Below are positions 1-9,687 of a stretch of 64,000 nt of DNA, piece after piece. Made by a program: the position numbers and the translations under genes. Location of the stretch: NCBI RefSeq assembly GCF_000967425.1, contig NZ_FO082820.1, forward strand, positions 2,852,001 through 2,916,000. Direction: 5' to 3'. Under the pieces are notes generated by a model, which worked only from the letters and a program-made list of their open reading frames with translations, made no database searches and was not told where the DNA came from. How positions within the stretch are numbered: position 1 is the first letter of the stretch; every line of letters begins with the position of its first letter. The stretch is from Pseudorhizobium banfieldiae (GTDB lineage: Bacteria; Pseudomonadota; Alphaproteobacteria; Rhizobiales; Rhizobiaceae).

Positions 1-1328
1 CGCCGCTCGCCGGTCGATTGACGGCGGCGGGAATGTCCGTTGCGATCATCGAACGCAAGCATGTGGGTGGCACCTGCGTGAACACCGGCTGCATGCCGAC
101 CAAGGCGCTCGTTGCCAGCGCCTATGCTGCCCACCTGACGCGCCGCGCGTCCGACTACGGCATTGAACTGGAAGGTGTGCCGACGGTGGACATGCCGAAG
201 GTCATGGCGCGCTCTCACCAGGTGACGCTGAACGCGCGAAGGAACAATCGCGATTGGCTGCAGTCGATGGAGAAATGCAGCCTGATCGAAGGCCATGCAC
301 GCTTCGAGTCCCGCCATGTCATACGGGTGGGCGAGGAGCTTCTGCGGGCTCCGCGGATATTTCTGAACGTCGGCGGCCGGGCCGCCATTCCCGATTTCCC
401 CGGTGTCGATCAGGTGCCCTATCTGACCAACAGCAGCATTGTCCTGCTGGAGCGGGTGCCCCGCCACCTCGTCATTGTCGGCGGCAGCTATATTGGCCTG
501 GAGTTTGCGCAGATGTACCGCCGGTTCGGCGCTGAGGTTACTGTGATCGAGAAAGGCGAGCGTCTCATCGGCCGGGAGGATCACGAAGTCTCCGACGCCA
601 TACGCGAGATCCTGGAGGCGGAGGGCATCCAAGTACGGATCGGGGCCGAATGCATTCGCCTGGAGCCTCATCCGGATGGCGTTGCCGTCGGCGTGGATTG
701 CAGTGAAGGCGCACCGACCATCATCGGATCGGACGTGCTTATGGCGACGGGCCGGCGACCCAACACCGATGACCTCGGCCTCGACACGGCAGGGGTGGAA
801 GTCGACGACCACGGCTATATCAAGGTTGGCGACGACCTCGCAACGACGGCCGAAGGCATCTGGGCTCTGGGCGACTGCAACGGCAAAGGCGCCTTCACCC
901 ACACCGCCTACAACGACTTCGAAATCGTCGCCGCCAATCTCCTCGATGGGGAGGACCGACGCGTCTCCGACCGTATTCTGGGTTATGCACTTTATATCGA
1001 CCCGCCCCTGGGGCGCGTGGGGATGACCGAAGCTCAAGCATTGAAGGCGGGAAAGAAGGTCCTGGTTGGCAGGCGTCCTATGAGCCGCGTGGGGCGAGCG
1101 ATCGAGAAGGGAGAGACGCAGGGCTTCATGAAGATCGTCGCTGACGCCGACACCAGACAAATCCTTGGAGCCGCCATCCTCGGAACCGGCGGGGACGAGG
1201 CAATCCACGGCGTCCTGGACGTCATGAACGCAGGAGCGACCGTCGATTCGCTTCGCTGGGCCGTACCAATCCATCCGACGGTATCCGAGCTCTGGCCGAC
1301 GGTGATTTCGCAGATGTCACCGCCTTAA
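1..1328 (+). CDS. FAD-dependent dithiol-disulfide oxidoreductase, mercuric reductase/lipoamide dehydrogenase-like, 5' end outside window
   Basis: This is a flavoprotein disulfide reductase of the class I family. The frame is open from base 3, reading P-L-A-G-R before the first visible TTG at 18, so the N-terminal FAD-binding glycine motif lies upstream of the window and the TTG is not the start. Visible are the redox-active pair in GGTCVNTGCMPTK, the NAD(P)-binding GGSYIGLEFA, the second FAD motif ALGDCNGKGAF, and the C-terminal HPTVSE that supplies the catalytic His-Glu pair. It lacks the extra cysteine pairs of true MerA, so a role in mercury reduction is not supported; the substrate is unknown. 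It precedes the polysaccharide locus by 93 bases and may be unrelated to it. Confidence 0.85.
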   Translation, partial: PLAGRLTAAGMSVAIIERKHVGGTCVNTGCMPTKALVASAYAAHLTRRASDYGIELEGVPTVDMPKVMARSHQVTLNARRNNRDWLQSMEKCSLIEGHARFESRHVIRVGEELLRAPRIFLNVGGRAAIPDFPGVDQVPYLTNSSIVLLERVPRHLVIVGGSYIGLEFAQMYRRFGAEVTVIEKGERLIGREDHEVSDAIREILEAEGIQVRIGAECIRLEPHPDGVAVGVDCSEGAPTIIGSDVLMATGRRPNTDDLGLDTAGVEVDDHGYIKVGDDLATTAEGIWALGDCNGKGAFTHTAYNDFEIVAANLLDGEDRRVSDRILGYALYIDPPLGRVGMTEAQALKAGKKVLVGRRPMSRVGRAIEKGETQGFMKIVADADTRQILGAAILGTGGDEAIHGVLDVMNAGATVDSLRWAVPIHPTVSELWPTVISQMSPP

Positions 1329-1421
1329 GATTCCGTTCACCGTTTCTGCCTTTTGCCGATCATTCTTAACTCGGATTGCAGGCGTGTCCGCTAGGTTCTC
1401 GGCGCGAGAAGGTGGCCGGAT

Positions 1422-3389
1422 ATGTGCGGATTTGCAGGATTTCTGGGTGAAACAACTCATCCCGGCGGAAAAGAACGCCTCCTGAACGGAATGGCGGAGG
1501 CGATTGCCCATCGCGGGCCTGACGGACGCGGGACCTTCACCGCAGACGGCGTGGGTCTTGCCCATGTGCGCCTTTCGATCGTCGGCCTTTCCGACGGAAG
1601 GCAGCCGATGAGCAACTGCACCGGGGACATCGCCATTGCCTTCAACGGCGAGATCTTCAACTATGTCGAACTGCGGGACGAGTTGGTAGCGAAGGGTCAC
1701 CGTTTCCACACCCAAACCGATACCGAAGTTCTGCTGCAGCTCTACGAATCCATCGGCGAGCAATGCCTCCAGCACCTGAACGGCGATTTCGCTTTCGCCA
1801 TCTGGGACGGGCGACGTCGGCGTCTCCTTCTGGCCCGTGACAGGATGGGAGTCCGTCCCCTTTTCTACACTCGGTCCGGTGACACCCTCTACTTTGCCTC
1901 GGAGATCAAGGCGCTGCTGGAGGTCCCGGGCGTGGAGGCGGAACTCGATCCTTTCGCGCTGGACCAGATCTTCACGATGTGGGCGCCGATTGCGCCGCGC
2001 ACCACCTTCAAGGGGATCCTTGAGCTAGAACCCGGCCACGTCCTGATGGCGCAAGGCGGCCAGGTCACGGACAGGGCCTACTGGACGATGCAATTTCCGG
2101 ACGCGCGGGATATCGATCCCGGTCGGATAGCTGATCGGCAGGAGGAACTGCAGGCACTCCTGACAGACTCGGTGCGACTGCGCATGCGCGCCGACGTGCC
2201 GGTGGGAGCCTATCTTTCCGGAGGCCTGGATTCCTCCCTCATAACTGCGCTCGCGGCTCCGATGGCTCCGAGCGGCCTCAACACATTCTCCGTAACCTTC
2301 GACAGCACCGAGCATGACGAGAGCAGCTTCCAGCGGCTTGTTGCCGAAAGCCTGAACACGCACCATCGGTCCGTCCGTTGCGCTGGCTCAGAAATCGCCT
2401 CGTGGTTTCCAGATGTGGTGCACCATGCGGAACGCCCGGTCCTAAGGACTGCCCCCGCGCCTCTCTACCGCCTCTCCGGCCTGGTACGCGATGAGGGGAT
2501 GAAGGTGGTGCTGACCGGCGAGGGTGCCGACGAAGTGTTTGCCGGCTACGATATCTTTCGCGAGGCACGCGTCCGGCGCTTCTGCGGCCGCCAACCGCAC
2601 TCCCGCATCCGGCCGCATCTGTTCCGCAAGCTCTACCCCTATCTGCCGGGGTTGAAGCAGCAATCACCCCAGTATCTGGCGGCCTACTTCGGCGCTGGCA
2701 CCGACCGGCCCGACGACTTGCTTTTCTCACACCGGCCGCGCTTCCGCAGCACCACCGCCGCAAAGATCTTCTATTCGGATGAATTCAAGGCGACCCTTGG
2801 CAGTTACGATGCTGCCGAAGACTTGACGTCGCGCCTCCCGCGAGACTTTGGCCGCTGGCATCCGCTCCACCAGGCCCAATTCCTCGAAGCGCGTTTTCTC
2901 CTGCCGGGCTACATCCTCTCCAGCCAGGGCGACCGGATGGCGATGGCGCACGGGGTGGAGGGCCGCTTCCCGTTCCTCGATCATCGCGTGGTGGAATTCG
3001 CTGGCCGGCTTTCGCCTGAGGCAAAGCTGAAGGGGCTAGAGGAAAAGCACATCCTGCGCTGCGTGGCGAAAGGCCTTGTCCCTGATACGGTTATCCACCG
3101 GCCAAAGCAGCCCTACCGGGCGCCGGACAGCAGCTCCTTCGTCGACGGGCAGGCTCAGGCCTATGTCGGAGAGTGCCTGAGCGAGCAGGCGATCGCGGGC
3201 ACCGGACTTTTCAATCCCCGCGCCGTCTCGCGCCTTCACGACAAATCCCGTTCTCGCCCGCTGACCGGCTTCCGCGACAACGCCGCCTTCGTCGGCATCC
3301 TCTCCACACAATTGTGGCATCGGCAGTACGTGCAAAACAACCGTCATGGCGTCGCCTCCGCCCGCGTCGCGGCGCCTGTTGCAGGGTGA
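1422..3389 (+). CDS. asnB: Asparagine synthase (glutamine-hydrolysing)-like amidotransferase
   Basis: It transfers glutamine-derived ammonia to an acyl-adenylated carboxylate, classically aspartate. The protein is 655 aa and starts MCGFAGF, so Cys2 is the glutaminase nucleophile of the N-terminal class II amidotransferase domain (about residues 2-200). The C-terminal synthetase domain carries the pyrophosphate-binding SGGLDSS near residue 266 and the LTGEGADEVFAGY segment. Length and layout fit AsnB. It is the first gene of the polysaccharide locus, where AsnB-like enzymes are common and may amidate a uronic acid in the polymer rather than make free asparagine; that role is inference. The following flippase gene begins five bases after its stop. 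Confidence 0.9.
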   Translation: MCGFAGFLGETTHPGGKERLLNGMAEAIAHRGPDGRGTFTADGVGLAHVRLSIVGLSDGRQPMSNCTGDIAIAFNGEIFNYVELRDELVAKGHRFHTQTDTEVLLQLYESIGEQCLQHLNGDFAFAIWDGRRRRLLLARDRMGVRPLFYTRSGDTLYFASEIKALLEVPGVEAELDPFALDQIFTMWAPIAPRTTFKGILELEPGHVLMAQGGQVTDRAYWTMQFPDARDIDPGRIADRQEELQALLTDSVRLRMRADVPVGAYLSGGLDSSLITALAAPMAPSGLNTFSVTFDSTEHDESSFQRLVAESLNTHHRSVRCAGSEIASWFPDVVHHAERPVLRTAPAPLYRLSGLVRDEGMKVVLTGEGADEVFAGYDIFREARVRRFCGRQPHSRIRPHLFRKLYPYLPGLKQQSPQYLAAYFGAGTDRPDDLLFSHRPRFRSTTAAKIFYSDEFKATLGSYDAAEDLTSRLPRDFGRWHPLHQAQFLEARFLLPGYILSSQGDRMAMAHGVEGRFPFLDHRVVEFAGRLSPEAKLKGLEEKHILRCVAKGLVPDTVIHRPKQPYRAPDSSSFVDGQAQAYVGECLSEQAIAGTGLFNPRAVSRLHDKSRSRPLTGFRDNAAFVGILSTQLWHRQYVQNNRHGVASARVAAPVAG

Positions 3390-3394
3390 GCGCA

Positions 3395-4705
3395 ATGGGT
3401 GAGCACGCGTCGCGGATCCGCAACCTTCGCGCCCTCCTGCCGCACGCGGCAGCCTATGCCGCATCCGGCGGCAGCCTGATCGTCAGCTCGGCCGCGCAGC
3501 TCCTCACCTTCGCCATCCTTGCCCGCTTCCTCGGCGTCGATGAGTTCAGCCTCTTCGTTGCCATAACGGCTCTTTCCAACGTCGCCGTGCATCTCTGCGG
3601 ACTAGGGGCGACGGAATGCCTCGTGCGCAGGGTCGCGCGGGACCAGGCAATCTACCCGATGCTCCTGGGTCACAATCTCATCCTGATCGCGGCAACCGGG
3701 CTTCTTCTGCTTGCGATCGGCGCCGCCGCCCTGCCATTCTTCTTCCAGGTCGCCGAGAGCCGGCTGGCAAACGTCCTGCTGATTACGACGATGCTGGCGA
3801 CGAATATCGTCCTTGTCCGGGCCATCCTTTTCACCGAACAGGTCTTCATCGCCTTCTCCAACTTCGGGGCTGCAAACAAGGCTGTCATGGGCTTTGCGTT
3901 GATACGCACTGCCGCAGCGGCGCTCGCGTGTATCGTCTTCGGGGTGTCCACCCTGCAGGGCTGGATCATCTGGCAGTTTGCGGCACACGCTCTGTTTCTG
4001 GCTGCATGTGTCGCCGCTCTGCGCCCTCTCGGCCCACCTCGGTTCCGCATAGTCCGGGAAGAGCTCAGGCTCGGGCTCTATTTCAGCATCCCGTTCATTC
4101 TGAAGGCAGCCAGGCAGAACGCCGATCTCGTCGTGCTGAGCCTCGTGACCAGCGCCGAGATCATGTCCAGCTACAGCGTTGCCCGACGGATCATCGAGAG
4201 CAGCTACCTCTCGGTGGATGCCCTCAACCGCATCCTCTATCCGGGAACTGCCCGGGCAAGCGCCGCCGGCTTGCACCATGCCTCGGCGCGGGTGGGACGG
4301 ATCTTCCTCGTGGCGCTTGCGATCAGTGTCGCAGCGGCAGTGGCGGTGTTCCTGCTGGCGCCGGTGCTGCCCTACCTGTTCGGCCACGAGTACACCTCGC
4401 TCGTGCAGTTCGTCCGCTACCTCTGCTGGGTGCTGATCCCGGTCTCCTGCTGGGCGATCGCGCTCGAGGCGCTGGGCGCGGCCGGACACCAGGGGTCCCG
4501 TGGCGCGGTTCTTGGCGGCGGCAGCCTGCTCGGGGCCGCACTCGCCGCCTGGGCGACCTGGTATGCCCCGCCGGCTGGTACGATCGTCTCCTACTATGTG
4601 ATCGAGATCGCCATGACGATCGCGGCCTGGCTGGTCTATTTCCGCGTCCTCGCCAGATCCCGTAATGGTGACGTCTCCATTCGGTCCGGTGTGCCGGCCG
4701 AATGA
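3395..4705 (+). CDS. Polysaccharide flippase (Wzx/MOP superfamily)
   Basis: This is a 436-aa polytopic membrane protein with hydrophobic segments along its whole length, resembling lipid-linked oligosaccharide flippases of the MOP superfamily. It would move undecaprenyl-linked repeat units across the inner membrane. The frame is open upstream to 3173, but that part overlaps asnB and reads as shadow. The ATG at 3395 (MGEHASRIRNL) immediately precedes the first membrane segments. It sits between asnB and a GNAT-like gene and overlaps the latter by ATGA. Family assignment rests on membrane topology and context rather than on a diagnostic motif. Confidence 0.78.
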   Translation: MGEHASRIRNLRALLPHAAAYAASGGSLIVSSAAQLLTFAILARFLGVDEFSLFVAITALSNVAVHLCGLGATECLVRRVARDQAIYPMLLGHNLILIAATGLLLLAIGAAALPFFFQVAESRLANVLLITTMLATNIVLVRAILFTEQVFIAFSNFGAANKAVMGFALIRTAAAALACIVFGVSTLQGWIIWQFAAHALFLAACVAALRPLGPPRFRIVREELRLGLYFSIPFILKAARQNADLVVLSLVTSAEIMSSYSVARRIIESSYLSVDALNRILYPGTARASAAGLHHASARVGRIFLVALAISVAAAVAVFLLAPVLPYLFGHEYTSLVQFVRYLCWVLIPVSCWAIALEALGAAGHQGSRGAVLGGGSLLGAALAAWATWYAPPAGTIVSYYVIEIAMTIAAWLVYFRVLARSRNGDVSIRSGVPAE

Positions 4706-5856
4706 ACCACTTCGCCCCCGCCCTCCACGCTCCTTCACCTGTAGGGTCTTCGACGCCAGCCCCATCTCGCGGGGTGCAGCCAATGTCCCGGGGCGACCTC
4801 GAGGATGTTGGCCGCCTTTTCAACCAGGCCTTCCGGCAGGTGGCCAAGGCACCTTCCCGAGATTTGGTCGCCTACCTGGATCACCTCTTCCTTTCTTCGC
4901 CCAACTACACGGAAGAAGCTGGATCTCTCGTGCATCGAAACGCCGCCGGGCGGATTGACAGCGCCCTCCTGGCGCTACCCATGACCTTCGAAATCGAGAA
5001 CAGGAGGATCACCGCACGCCTCCTCTGCGCCTTCATGGCCGACGGCAGGGCAGGACTGGCGGGGGCGGCACGCATAGCCCGCGCCATCCGGGTCTCGGAT
5101 CCGGAGTTCTGCTTCTCCGACAACGCTTCTCCCGTCAGCGCCGACCACTGGATGGCCGGAGGCGGCAGCTTGCTTCCGGTCCAGAGCCTGGAATGGCGCC
5201 GGACATTCCGCCCGACAGGCGCGATGATGGAGCGGATACGGACCAAATTGCCGTGGTTGAACGAGCCGTTCCTCTCCATCCTGGCGTACCCCGTCGACCA
5301 GATGGCACGCCGCATGATGCCTTCGCTCGCCGCACGGCAGGAACTGCGGGGCCGTTGGGTCACTGCGGACGCCGACAGCCTGCTGCACTGCTTCCAAACC
5401 ATGACACGCCACTTTCCCCTGCGCCCTTCCTGGTCGAAGGATGAGTTTGTCTGGCTGCTCGAAAACGCTGCCTCGAACCGGATGCAGGGCACGCTGACAT
5501 CCAAGGTCCTGCTGGACCGAGAGGACAAGGAGATCGGAGCCTGCATCTACTTCCACAGCCCCCGCCGGACGGCTCATGTGCTGAACGTGCTGAGCGAACC
5601 GGGGCACGAGGTGGAAGTGGTCGAAGCGATGTTTGCCGAGCTCGAGGCATCGGAGCATGTGGCGGCGCGCGGGATGGCGCAGCCCTTCCTGATGAACGCG
5701 CTGCTGCGAACCGGCAGGACGAGCTTTGCGAACCGCGGCTACTTCTGCATGACGACGGATCGCAAGGATGTGCGCAGTGCCGTCGTGCATGATGATCTCT
5801 ACGTCGGCGGCCTCGCCTCCGAAAGCTGGAGCCGGCTACTGACGGACTTCCGCTGA
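4702..5856 (+). CDS. GNAT-like acyltransferase family protein of the polysaccharide locus
   Basis: The 384-aa soluble protein is translationally coupled to the flippase gene through an ATGA overlap. The first 150 residues resemble GNAT acetyltransferase folds found in exopolysaccharide clusters: a strand and helix with SLVHRNAAGRID, then an FMADGRAGLAGAARIARAI segment where acetyl-CoA would bind. The middle part carries the FSDNASPVSADHW and GGGSLLPVQSLEWRRTFRP stretches typical of this little-studied group. No active-site residue can be assigned. It may acylate a sugar of the polymer. A start downstream at MSRGDLEDVG (about 4783) is possible, since the first 27 residues look unstructured. 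Confidence 0.6.
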   Translation: MNHFAPALHAPSPVGSSTPAPSRGVQPMSRGDLEDVGRLFNQAFRQVAKAPSRDLVAYLDHLFLSSPNYTEEAGSLVHRNAAGRIDSALLALPMTFEIENRRITARLLCAFMADGRAGLAGAARIARAIRVSDPEFCFSDNASPVSADHWMAGGGSLLPVQSLEWRRTFRPTGAMMERIRTKLPWLNEPFLSILAYPVDQMARRMMPSLAARQELRGRWVTADADSLLHCFQTMTRHFPLRPSWSKDEFVWLLENAASNRMQGTLTSKVLLDREDKEIGACIYFHSPRRTAHVLNVLSEPGHEVEVVEAMFAELEASEHVAARGMAQPFLMNALLRTGRTSFANRGYFCMTTDRKDVRSAVVHDDLYVGGLASESWSRLLTDFR

Positions 5857-5961
5857 ACCGGATTAACCCAATATTCATCGCGCGAGACTAGGTTCAACAG
5901 GATATTCGCTGTCGCAGAACCGCGCTCTCCCCGCGCGACCCGGCCCGGTTGGAGGTAGGAG

Positions 5962-7581
5962 ATGTATCGGCCGAAGGAGCCTGAAACCCGACGACCGGAC
6001 GCAGGTCAGGCGTCGCCCGGCCGCTCTCCCGCATCGCTCCTTGACCTCATCGGCCACCCACAGACAGAAGAAGGTGCCGAAACATATCGCCGGCTCGCAG
6101 TTCCGGAGAACCGAGGCAATGCCCCGGAGATTGACAACGCGACGGAAGAACAGGCTCCGGACAGCCATCGCACATGGATTCAGAACCGGCTCAATGCGCA
6201 GTTAGGCAGCCTGCGCGAACTCGGCCCGGCGGACATTATCCTGTGGCTGCAGCAACGACTGCTTCTGGTCATCGTCGCTACGATATTGGGAATATGTGCA
6301 GCCGTGGCCTACGGACTGACTGCCACGCCCCGCTACACCGTCTACACCGACCTGATCATCGACCCGCAGAACCTGAACGTCGTCTCGGATGATGTCTTCG
6401 CGTCGAACCCGCAGCGCGAGGCGCAGTTGCTGGAGGTGGAGAGCCGCCTCAGGGTGCTGACGTCGCGAAACGTCCTTCGACAGGTCATCTTCGACCTCAA
6501 TCTGACGGAGGATCCGGAATTTGTGAAGCCGGGCCTTCTCGAGCCTCTTTTCCGGTTCTTCTCTCCGGCCACTTCCCTGCAGGACAGGGAACTGGGTGTC
6601 CTGCGCCAACTGAGTGAACGGGTAGACGCGCGCCGCGAAGAGCGGTCCTTCGTGGTCGTCCTTTCCGTCTGGAGCGAAGAGCCTGACAAGGCCGTCCGGC
6701 TGTCGGAATCCATCGTGCGCGCCTTCGAGTCGGAGCTGTTCGAATCGGCAGCCACGAGTGCCGGACGCATTGCGGCGGGCCTGAATGAGCGACTGGACGA
6801 ACTCCGGGCGGCTGTCACGGCTGCCGAGGAGAAAGTGGAAGCATTCCGGCGGGAAAACGACCTGCAGGCGACCGCCGGTGAGTTGGCGAACAGCCGTATC
6901 TCCTCATTGGTCGATACGCAGGTCGTTGAAGCCCAGCAGAGACTGATCCAGGCCGACGCCCGTTACGCGCAGATGCAGGCCGCGGTTGCCAACGGCCAGG
7001 CGGCCACGGCGGCGGTCTTCGAGTCCCCGGCAATGACGACGCTTCGCGGTAGCTACAACGTGCTGCGCCAGCAGATTGGCTCCATGGAGCGGACCTACGG
7101 CAGCCGGCATCCACGCCTGATCGCCCTGCGCTCCGAAGAGGCGGCACTCGAAAACGCCATCACCGACGAAGCCCGACGCATTCTGCAGTCCGCAAGGACC
7201 GACACGGAACAGGCAAAGGCGGCCCTGGAGGAACTGCGAACCACTGCCGAGGATGGGCGGACGACCGTCTATGGCAACAATGATGCGCAGGTGCGGCTTC
7301 GCGAGCTGGAGCGGGAGGCGCGGGCCAAGGCAACGGTCTACGAGACATTTCTCGCTCGCACCACCCAGATCACCGAGCGCCAACAGATCGACACCACCAA
7401 TGTCAGGGTGATCTCCCCCGCCGTACCGCCGCAATCAAAGAGCTGGCCGCCCCGGACAATCATAATGGCTGCGGGAGGAGCAGCGGCTGGTGCCGCTTTT
7501 GGAATCATCCTTGCACTCGGACTTGGCCTGTGGGGACATCTGTGGAGAGCACGCTCCGGCCTAGGCCGGCGCTTTGCCTGA
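5962..7581 (+). CDS. Polysaccharide chain-length determinant protein (Wzz/GumC type, no kinase domain)
   Basis: This 539-aa inner-membrane co-polymerase would regulate polymer length and export. About 110 charged residues at the N-terminus precede a first membrane helix near residues 97-117 (RLLLVIVATILGICAAVAYG), which leads into the Wzz periplasmic start TPRYTVYTDLIID. A long helical, coiled-coil-rich periplasmic region (about 210-470) follows, and a second membrane helix near 500-525 ends in a short basic tail. There is no Walker-type BY-kinase domain. The start is well supported by GGAGGTAGGAG just upstream of the ATG. A 105-base gap before it may hold the promoter for the downstream half of the locus. 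Confidence 0.85.
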   Translation: MYRPKEPETRRPDAGQASPGRSPASLLDLIGHPQTEEGAETYRRLAVPENRGNAPEIDNATEEQAPDSHRTWIQNRLNAQLGSLRELGPADIILWLQQRLLLVIVATILGICAAVAYGLTATPRYTVYTDLIIDPQNLNVVSDDVFASNPQREAQLLEVESRLRVLTSRNVLRQVIFDLNLTEDPEFVKPGLLEPLFRFFSPATSLQDRELGVLRQLSERVDARREERSFVVVLSVWSEEPDKAVRLSESIVRAFESELFESAATSAGRIAAGLNERLDELRAAVTAAEEKVEAFRRENDLQATAGELANSRISSLVDTQVVEAQQRLIQADARYAQMQAAVANGQAATAAVFESPAMTTLRGSYNVLRQQIGSMERTYGSRHPRLIALRSEEAALENAITDEARRILQSARTDTEQAKAALEELRTTAEDGRTTVYGNNDAQVRLRELEREARAKATVYETFLARTTQITERQQIDTTNVRVISPAVPPQSKSWPPRTIIMAAGGAAAGAAFGIILALGLGLWGHLWRARSGLGRRFA

Positions 7582-7586
7582 GGAGG
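7581..7586 (+). promoter_or_regulatory. Shine-Dalgarno AGGAGG fixing a TTG start
   Basis: AGGAGG lies just after the TGA of the chain-length gene, with five bases between it and the TTG at 7592. No ATG sits at a comparable distance, so this site argues for a TTG start of the polymerase gene. Confidence 0.6.
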
Positions 7587-7591
7587 TTCAG

Positions 7592-8920
7592 TTGAGGAGC
7601 GCTGCCGCAGAGGCAATTTCTCCCTTCGCCATGGACAGGAAGGTCTTGGGCGGACTGCTTTTTCTTGGGATCTTCCTGTTCTTTTGGATCTCGCTCAATC
7701 CCTTTGTCGACCTGACGTTGCAGGCCAGCGCCAGCATCGCGACCGACAACTCCAATAAACTGAACCAGATTCTGTTCCTTTGCCTGCCACTTGCATCCGT
7801 GGCCATGGCAATGGCGACCCCCATGCGCGGCAAGCTGCTACAGCCACTGGCACTGACGGTACCGATCTTCTTGTGGTTCCTGCTGGCCTCGCTGGTCTCC
7901 AATCACACGCTGAACAGCCTGAAGGCCCTGATCCTTTCCTACCTTGTCGTCCTGGGCGCCAACTGCTGCCTTCTTCTCCCGCGATCGCAGGTGCACTTTG
8001 CGAAGCTTATCGCAATCGGCACCGGCGCTGTTCTTCTGCTCTGCTACTACGGGCTCTACTTTCTCCCGCATCTCTCGATCCATTCGGCAGCAGAGGTCAT
8101 GGAACCGATGCATGCCGGGCTGTGGCGCGGGTACTTCCCGCATAAGAACAATGCTGCAAGCGCCATGGTGCTGTTGGCGTTCTGCGGAATCTTCGTCATG
8201 CGCGCCTGGTCGAAGTGGACAGGTCTTGTTCTGCTGGCAGGATCGGTATGGTTTCTGCTTCACACAGGCGGCAAGACTGCCTCGGCCATGCTTCCCGCCA
8301 TCCTGCTGCTGGCGTTCATCTTCGAGCGTTTCGCATGGCTTCGCACTGCCATCGCCTTCGGCGGTGTGCTGCTAGTAAACGTCGTCGCCGTAGGAGCGGC
8401 CGTATCGCCCGGACTGACGAGCTTCATTACGTCACTTGGTGTCGACGCGACATTCACGAACCGGGCCGACATATGGAGGCTCGCAATGAATGCCGTCTCC
8501 GAGTTTCCATTGGCTGGATATGGCCTCAAGTCGTTCTGGCGCACCGAGGAACTCGTCTATGGGGGCACAGGCATCGAAACCTGGGCGGTACAAGCTGCTC
8601 ATAGCCATAACGGTTATGTGGAAATTTTACTTAGCGTCGGATTTCCGGGCCTGATCCTCTCGCTCTTGTGGTTCCTCGCTGTTCCCTTGCGCGCCTTCAA
8701 TAGTCTGGAAAAGGCCGGCCCGCCGAGCCATGCTGCCCGGCTTTTCTTGAGAATCTGGCTTTACCTTCTCTTTGCGTCCACGCTGGAAAGTCTCTTTTTC
8801 GAAAGCGCGAGCGGCTACAACCTCGCCTGGTTCATGTTCGCGTTGGCTCTTTTCGGTCTTCGGTACGAGGCCGACGCCCAGCAGGTCAGGGAACGCCCTA
8901 GGGGGGCCTGCACGTCATGA
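7592..8920 (+). CDS. O-antigen ligase/polymerase family membrane protein (Wzy/ExoQ-like)
   Basis: The 442-aa polytopic membrane protein (roughly 10-12 hydrophobic segments) has the large hydrophilic loop of the Wzy_C/O-antigen ligase family, with GYGLKSFW, TWAVQAAHSHNGYVEILLSVGFPG and the conserved HN pair. In this locus it would polymerise lipid-linked repeat units in the periplasm. The start is the TTG at 7592 (LRSAAAEAISPF), chosen because AGGAGG sits five bases before it. Alternatives are the TTG at 7574, inside the previous gene, and the ATG at 7631. The deacetylase gene follows with an ATGA overlap, so the two are probably co-translated. Confidence 0.85.
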   Translation: MRSAAAEAISPFAMDRKVLGGLLFLGIFLFFWISLNPFVDLTLQASASIATDNSNKLNQILFLCLPLASVAMAMATPMRGKLLQPLALTVPIFLWFLLASLVSNHTLNSLKALILSYLVVLGANCCLLLPRSQVHFAKLIAIGTGAVLLLCYYGLYFLPHLSIHSAAEVMEPMHAGLWRGYFPHKNNAASAMVLLAFCGIFVMRAWSKWTGLVLLAGSVWFLLHTGGKTASAMLPAILLLAFIFERFAWLRTAIAFGGVLLVNVVAVGAAVSPGLTSFITSLGVDATFTNRADIWRLAMNAVSEFPLAGYGLKSFWRTEELVYGGTGIETWAVQAAHSHNGYVEILLSVGFPGLILSLLWFLAVPLRAFNSLEKAGPPSHAARLFLRIWLYLLFASTLESLFFESASGYNLAWFMFALALFGLRYEADAQQVRERPRGACTS

Positions 8921-9687
8921 AGCAAACCTCCCCGTCGCTGGGACAGTTCATCGACCGCCTGGGCAACCGGCTGATCTGGCGCCTGGCCTCCAGAAGCCGC
9001 ACTGTCGAGACCAAGGTTCCCCTTGTCTCCTTCACCTTCGACGACGTGCCTGACACCGCCCTCACGAATGGAGCGGCGATCCTCGAGAAGCATGGAGTGC
9101 GGGGTACCTTCTACATTGCCGGCGGCCTCGCCGGACAAGTCGAGCCAGACCGGACGCTGATCTCGCCCAGCGGCTGCCAGGAGCTGGAAATGCGTGGCCA
9201 TGAGATCGGCTGCCATACCTTCGCCCATCGCAGCGTCCGCAGCTATGGCGGCACGCTATCCCGGGATCTCGAAAGAAACAGGCAGTTCCTCGAGAAAGCG
9301 GGCGTGAGCCGTGCTCCCAAAAACTTCGCCTTCCCATACAATGCCGCCTGGCCGCTGGCACGGAAGACACTGAAGGCTCGCTATGCGACCTGTCGCGGCG
9401 CTGGCGAGGCGATCAATCGGGGACACGTGGACCCGTGGATGCTGAAGTCCGTCGAAATTCGCCAGCCGGAAAAGCACGCGCGAGAACTGAGCCGTTGGAT
9501 CGACGACGTCGTTGCCGACAGCGGCTGGCTCATCTTCTTCACCCATGACATCGCCGACCGCCCCACTCCTTACGGCTGTACGCCGGATACCTTCGACCAC
9601 TTGGTCGGGCACGCAGTTCGGACGGGTTGTCAGGTGGTGACCGTTGCCGAAGCGGTTGGTCGGCTTGGATGGGGGGACGTCCGATGA
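8917..9687 (+). CDS. Polysaccharide deacetylase family protein (NodB homology domain)
   Basis: This is a carbohydrate esterase family 4 enzyme of 256 aa that would remove N- or O-acetyl groups from the polymer or an intermediate. The motifs visible are FTFDDVPDT, where the Asp pair gives the catalytic base and a metal ligand, and GHEIGCHTFAHRSV, with the two metal-binding His spaced H-x3-H. FAFPYN and IFFTHDI correspond to the later NodB motifs. No signal peptide is seen, so it may act in the cytoplasm or at the membrane face. It overlaps the polymerase gene upstream (ATGA) and the glycosyltransferase gene downstream (ATGA). Confidence 0.88.
   Translation: MKQTSPSLGQFIDRLGNRLIWRLASRSRTVETKVPLVSFTFDDVPDTALTNGAAILEKHGVRGTFYIAGGLAGQVEPDRTLISPSGCQELEMRGHEIGCHTFAHRSVRSYGGTLSRDLERNRQFLEKAGVSRAPKNFAFPYNAAWPLARKTLKARYATCRGAGEAINRGHVDPWMLKSVEIRQPEKHARELSRWIDDVVADSGWLIFFTHDIADRPTPYGCTPDTFDHLVGHAVRTGCQVVTVAEAVGRLGWGDVR

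Noticed and set aside
18..20. TTG at 18 as the start of the first gene
   Set aside because: The frame is open to the window edge and already codes for the conserved residues before it, so the true start is upstream.
1..1328. First gene as mercuric reductase MerA
   Set aside because: It lacks the C-terminal cysteine pair of MerA (ends ISQMSPP), and no mer genes are nearby.
3602..4783. 393-codon minus-strand frame opposite the flippase
   Set aside because: Very charged shadow of hydrophobic codons on the other strand; no start signal.
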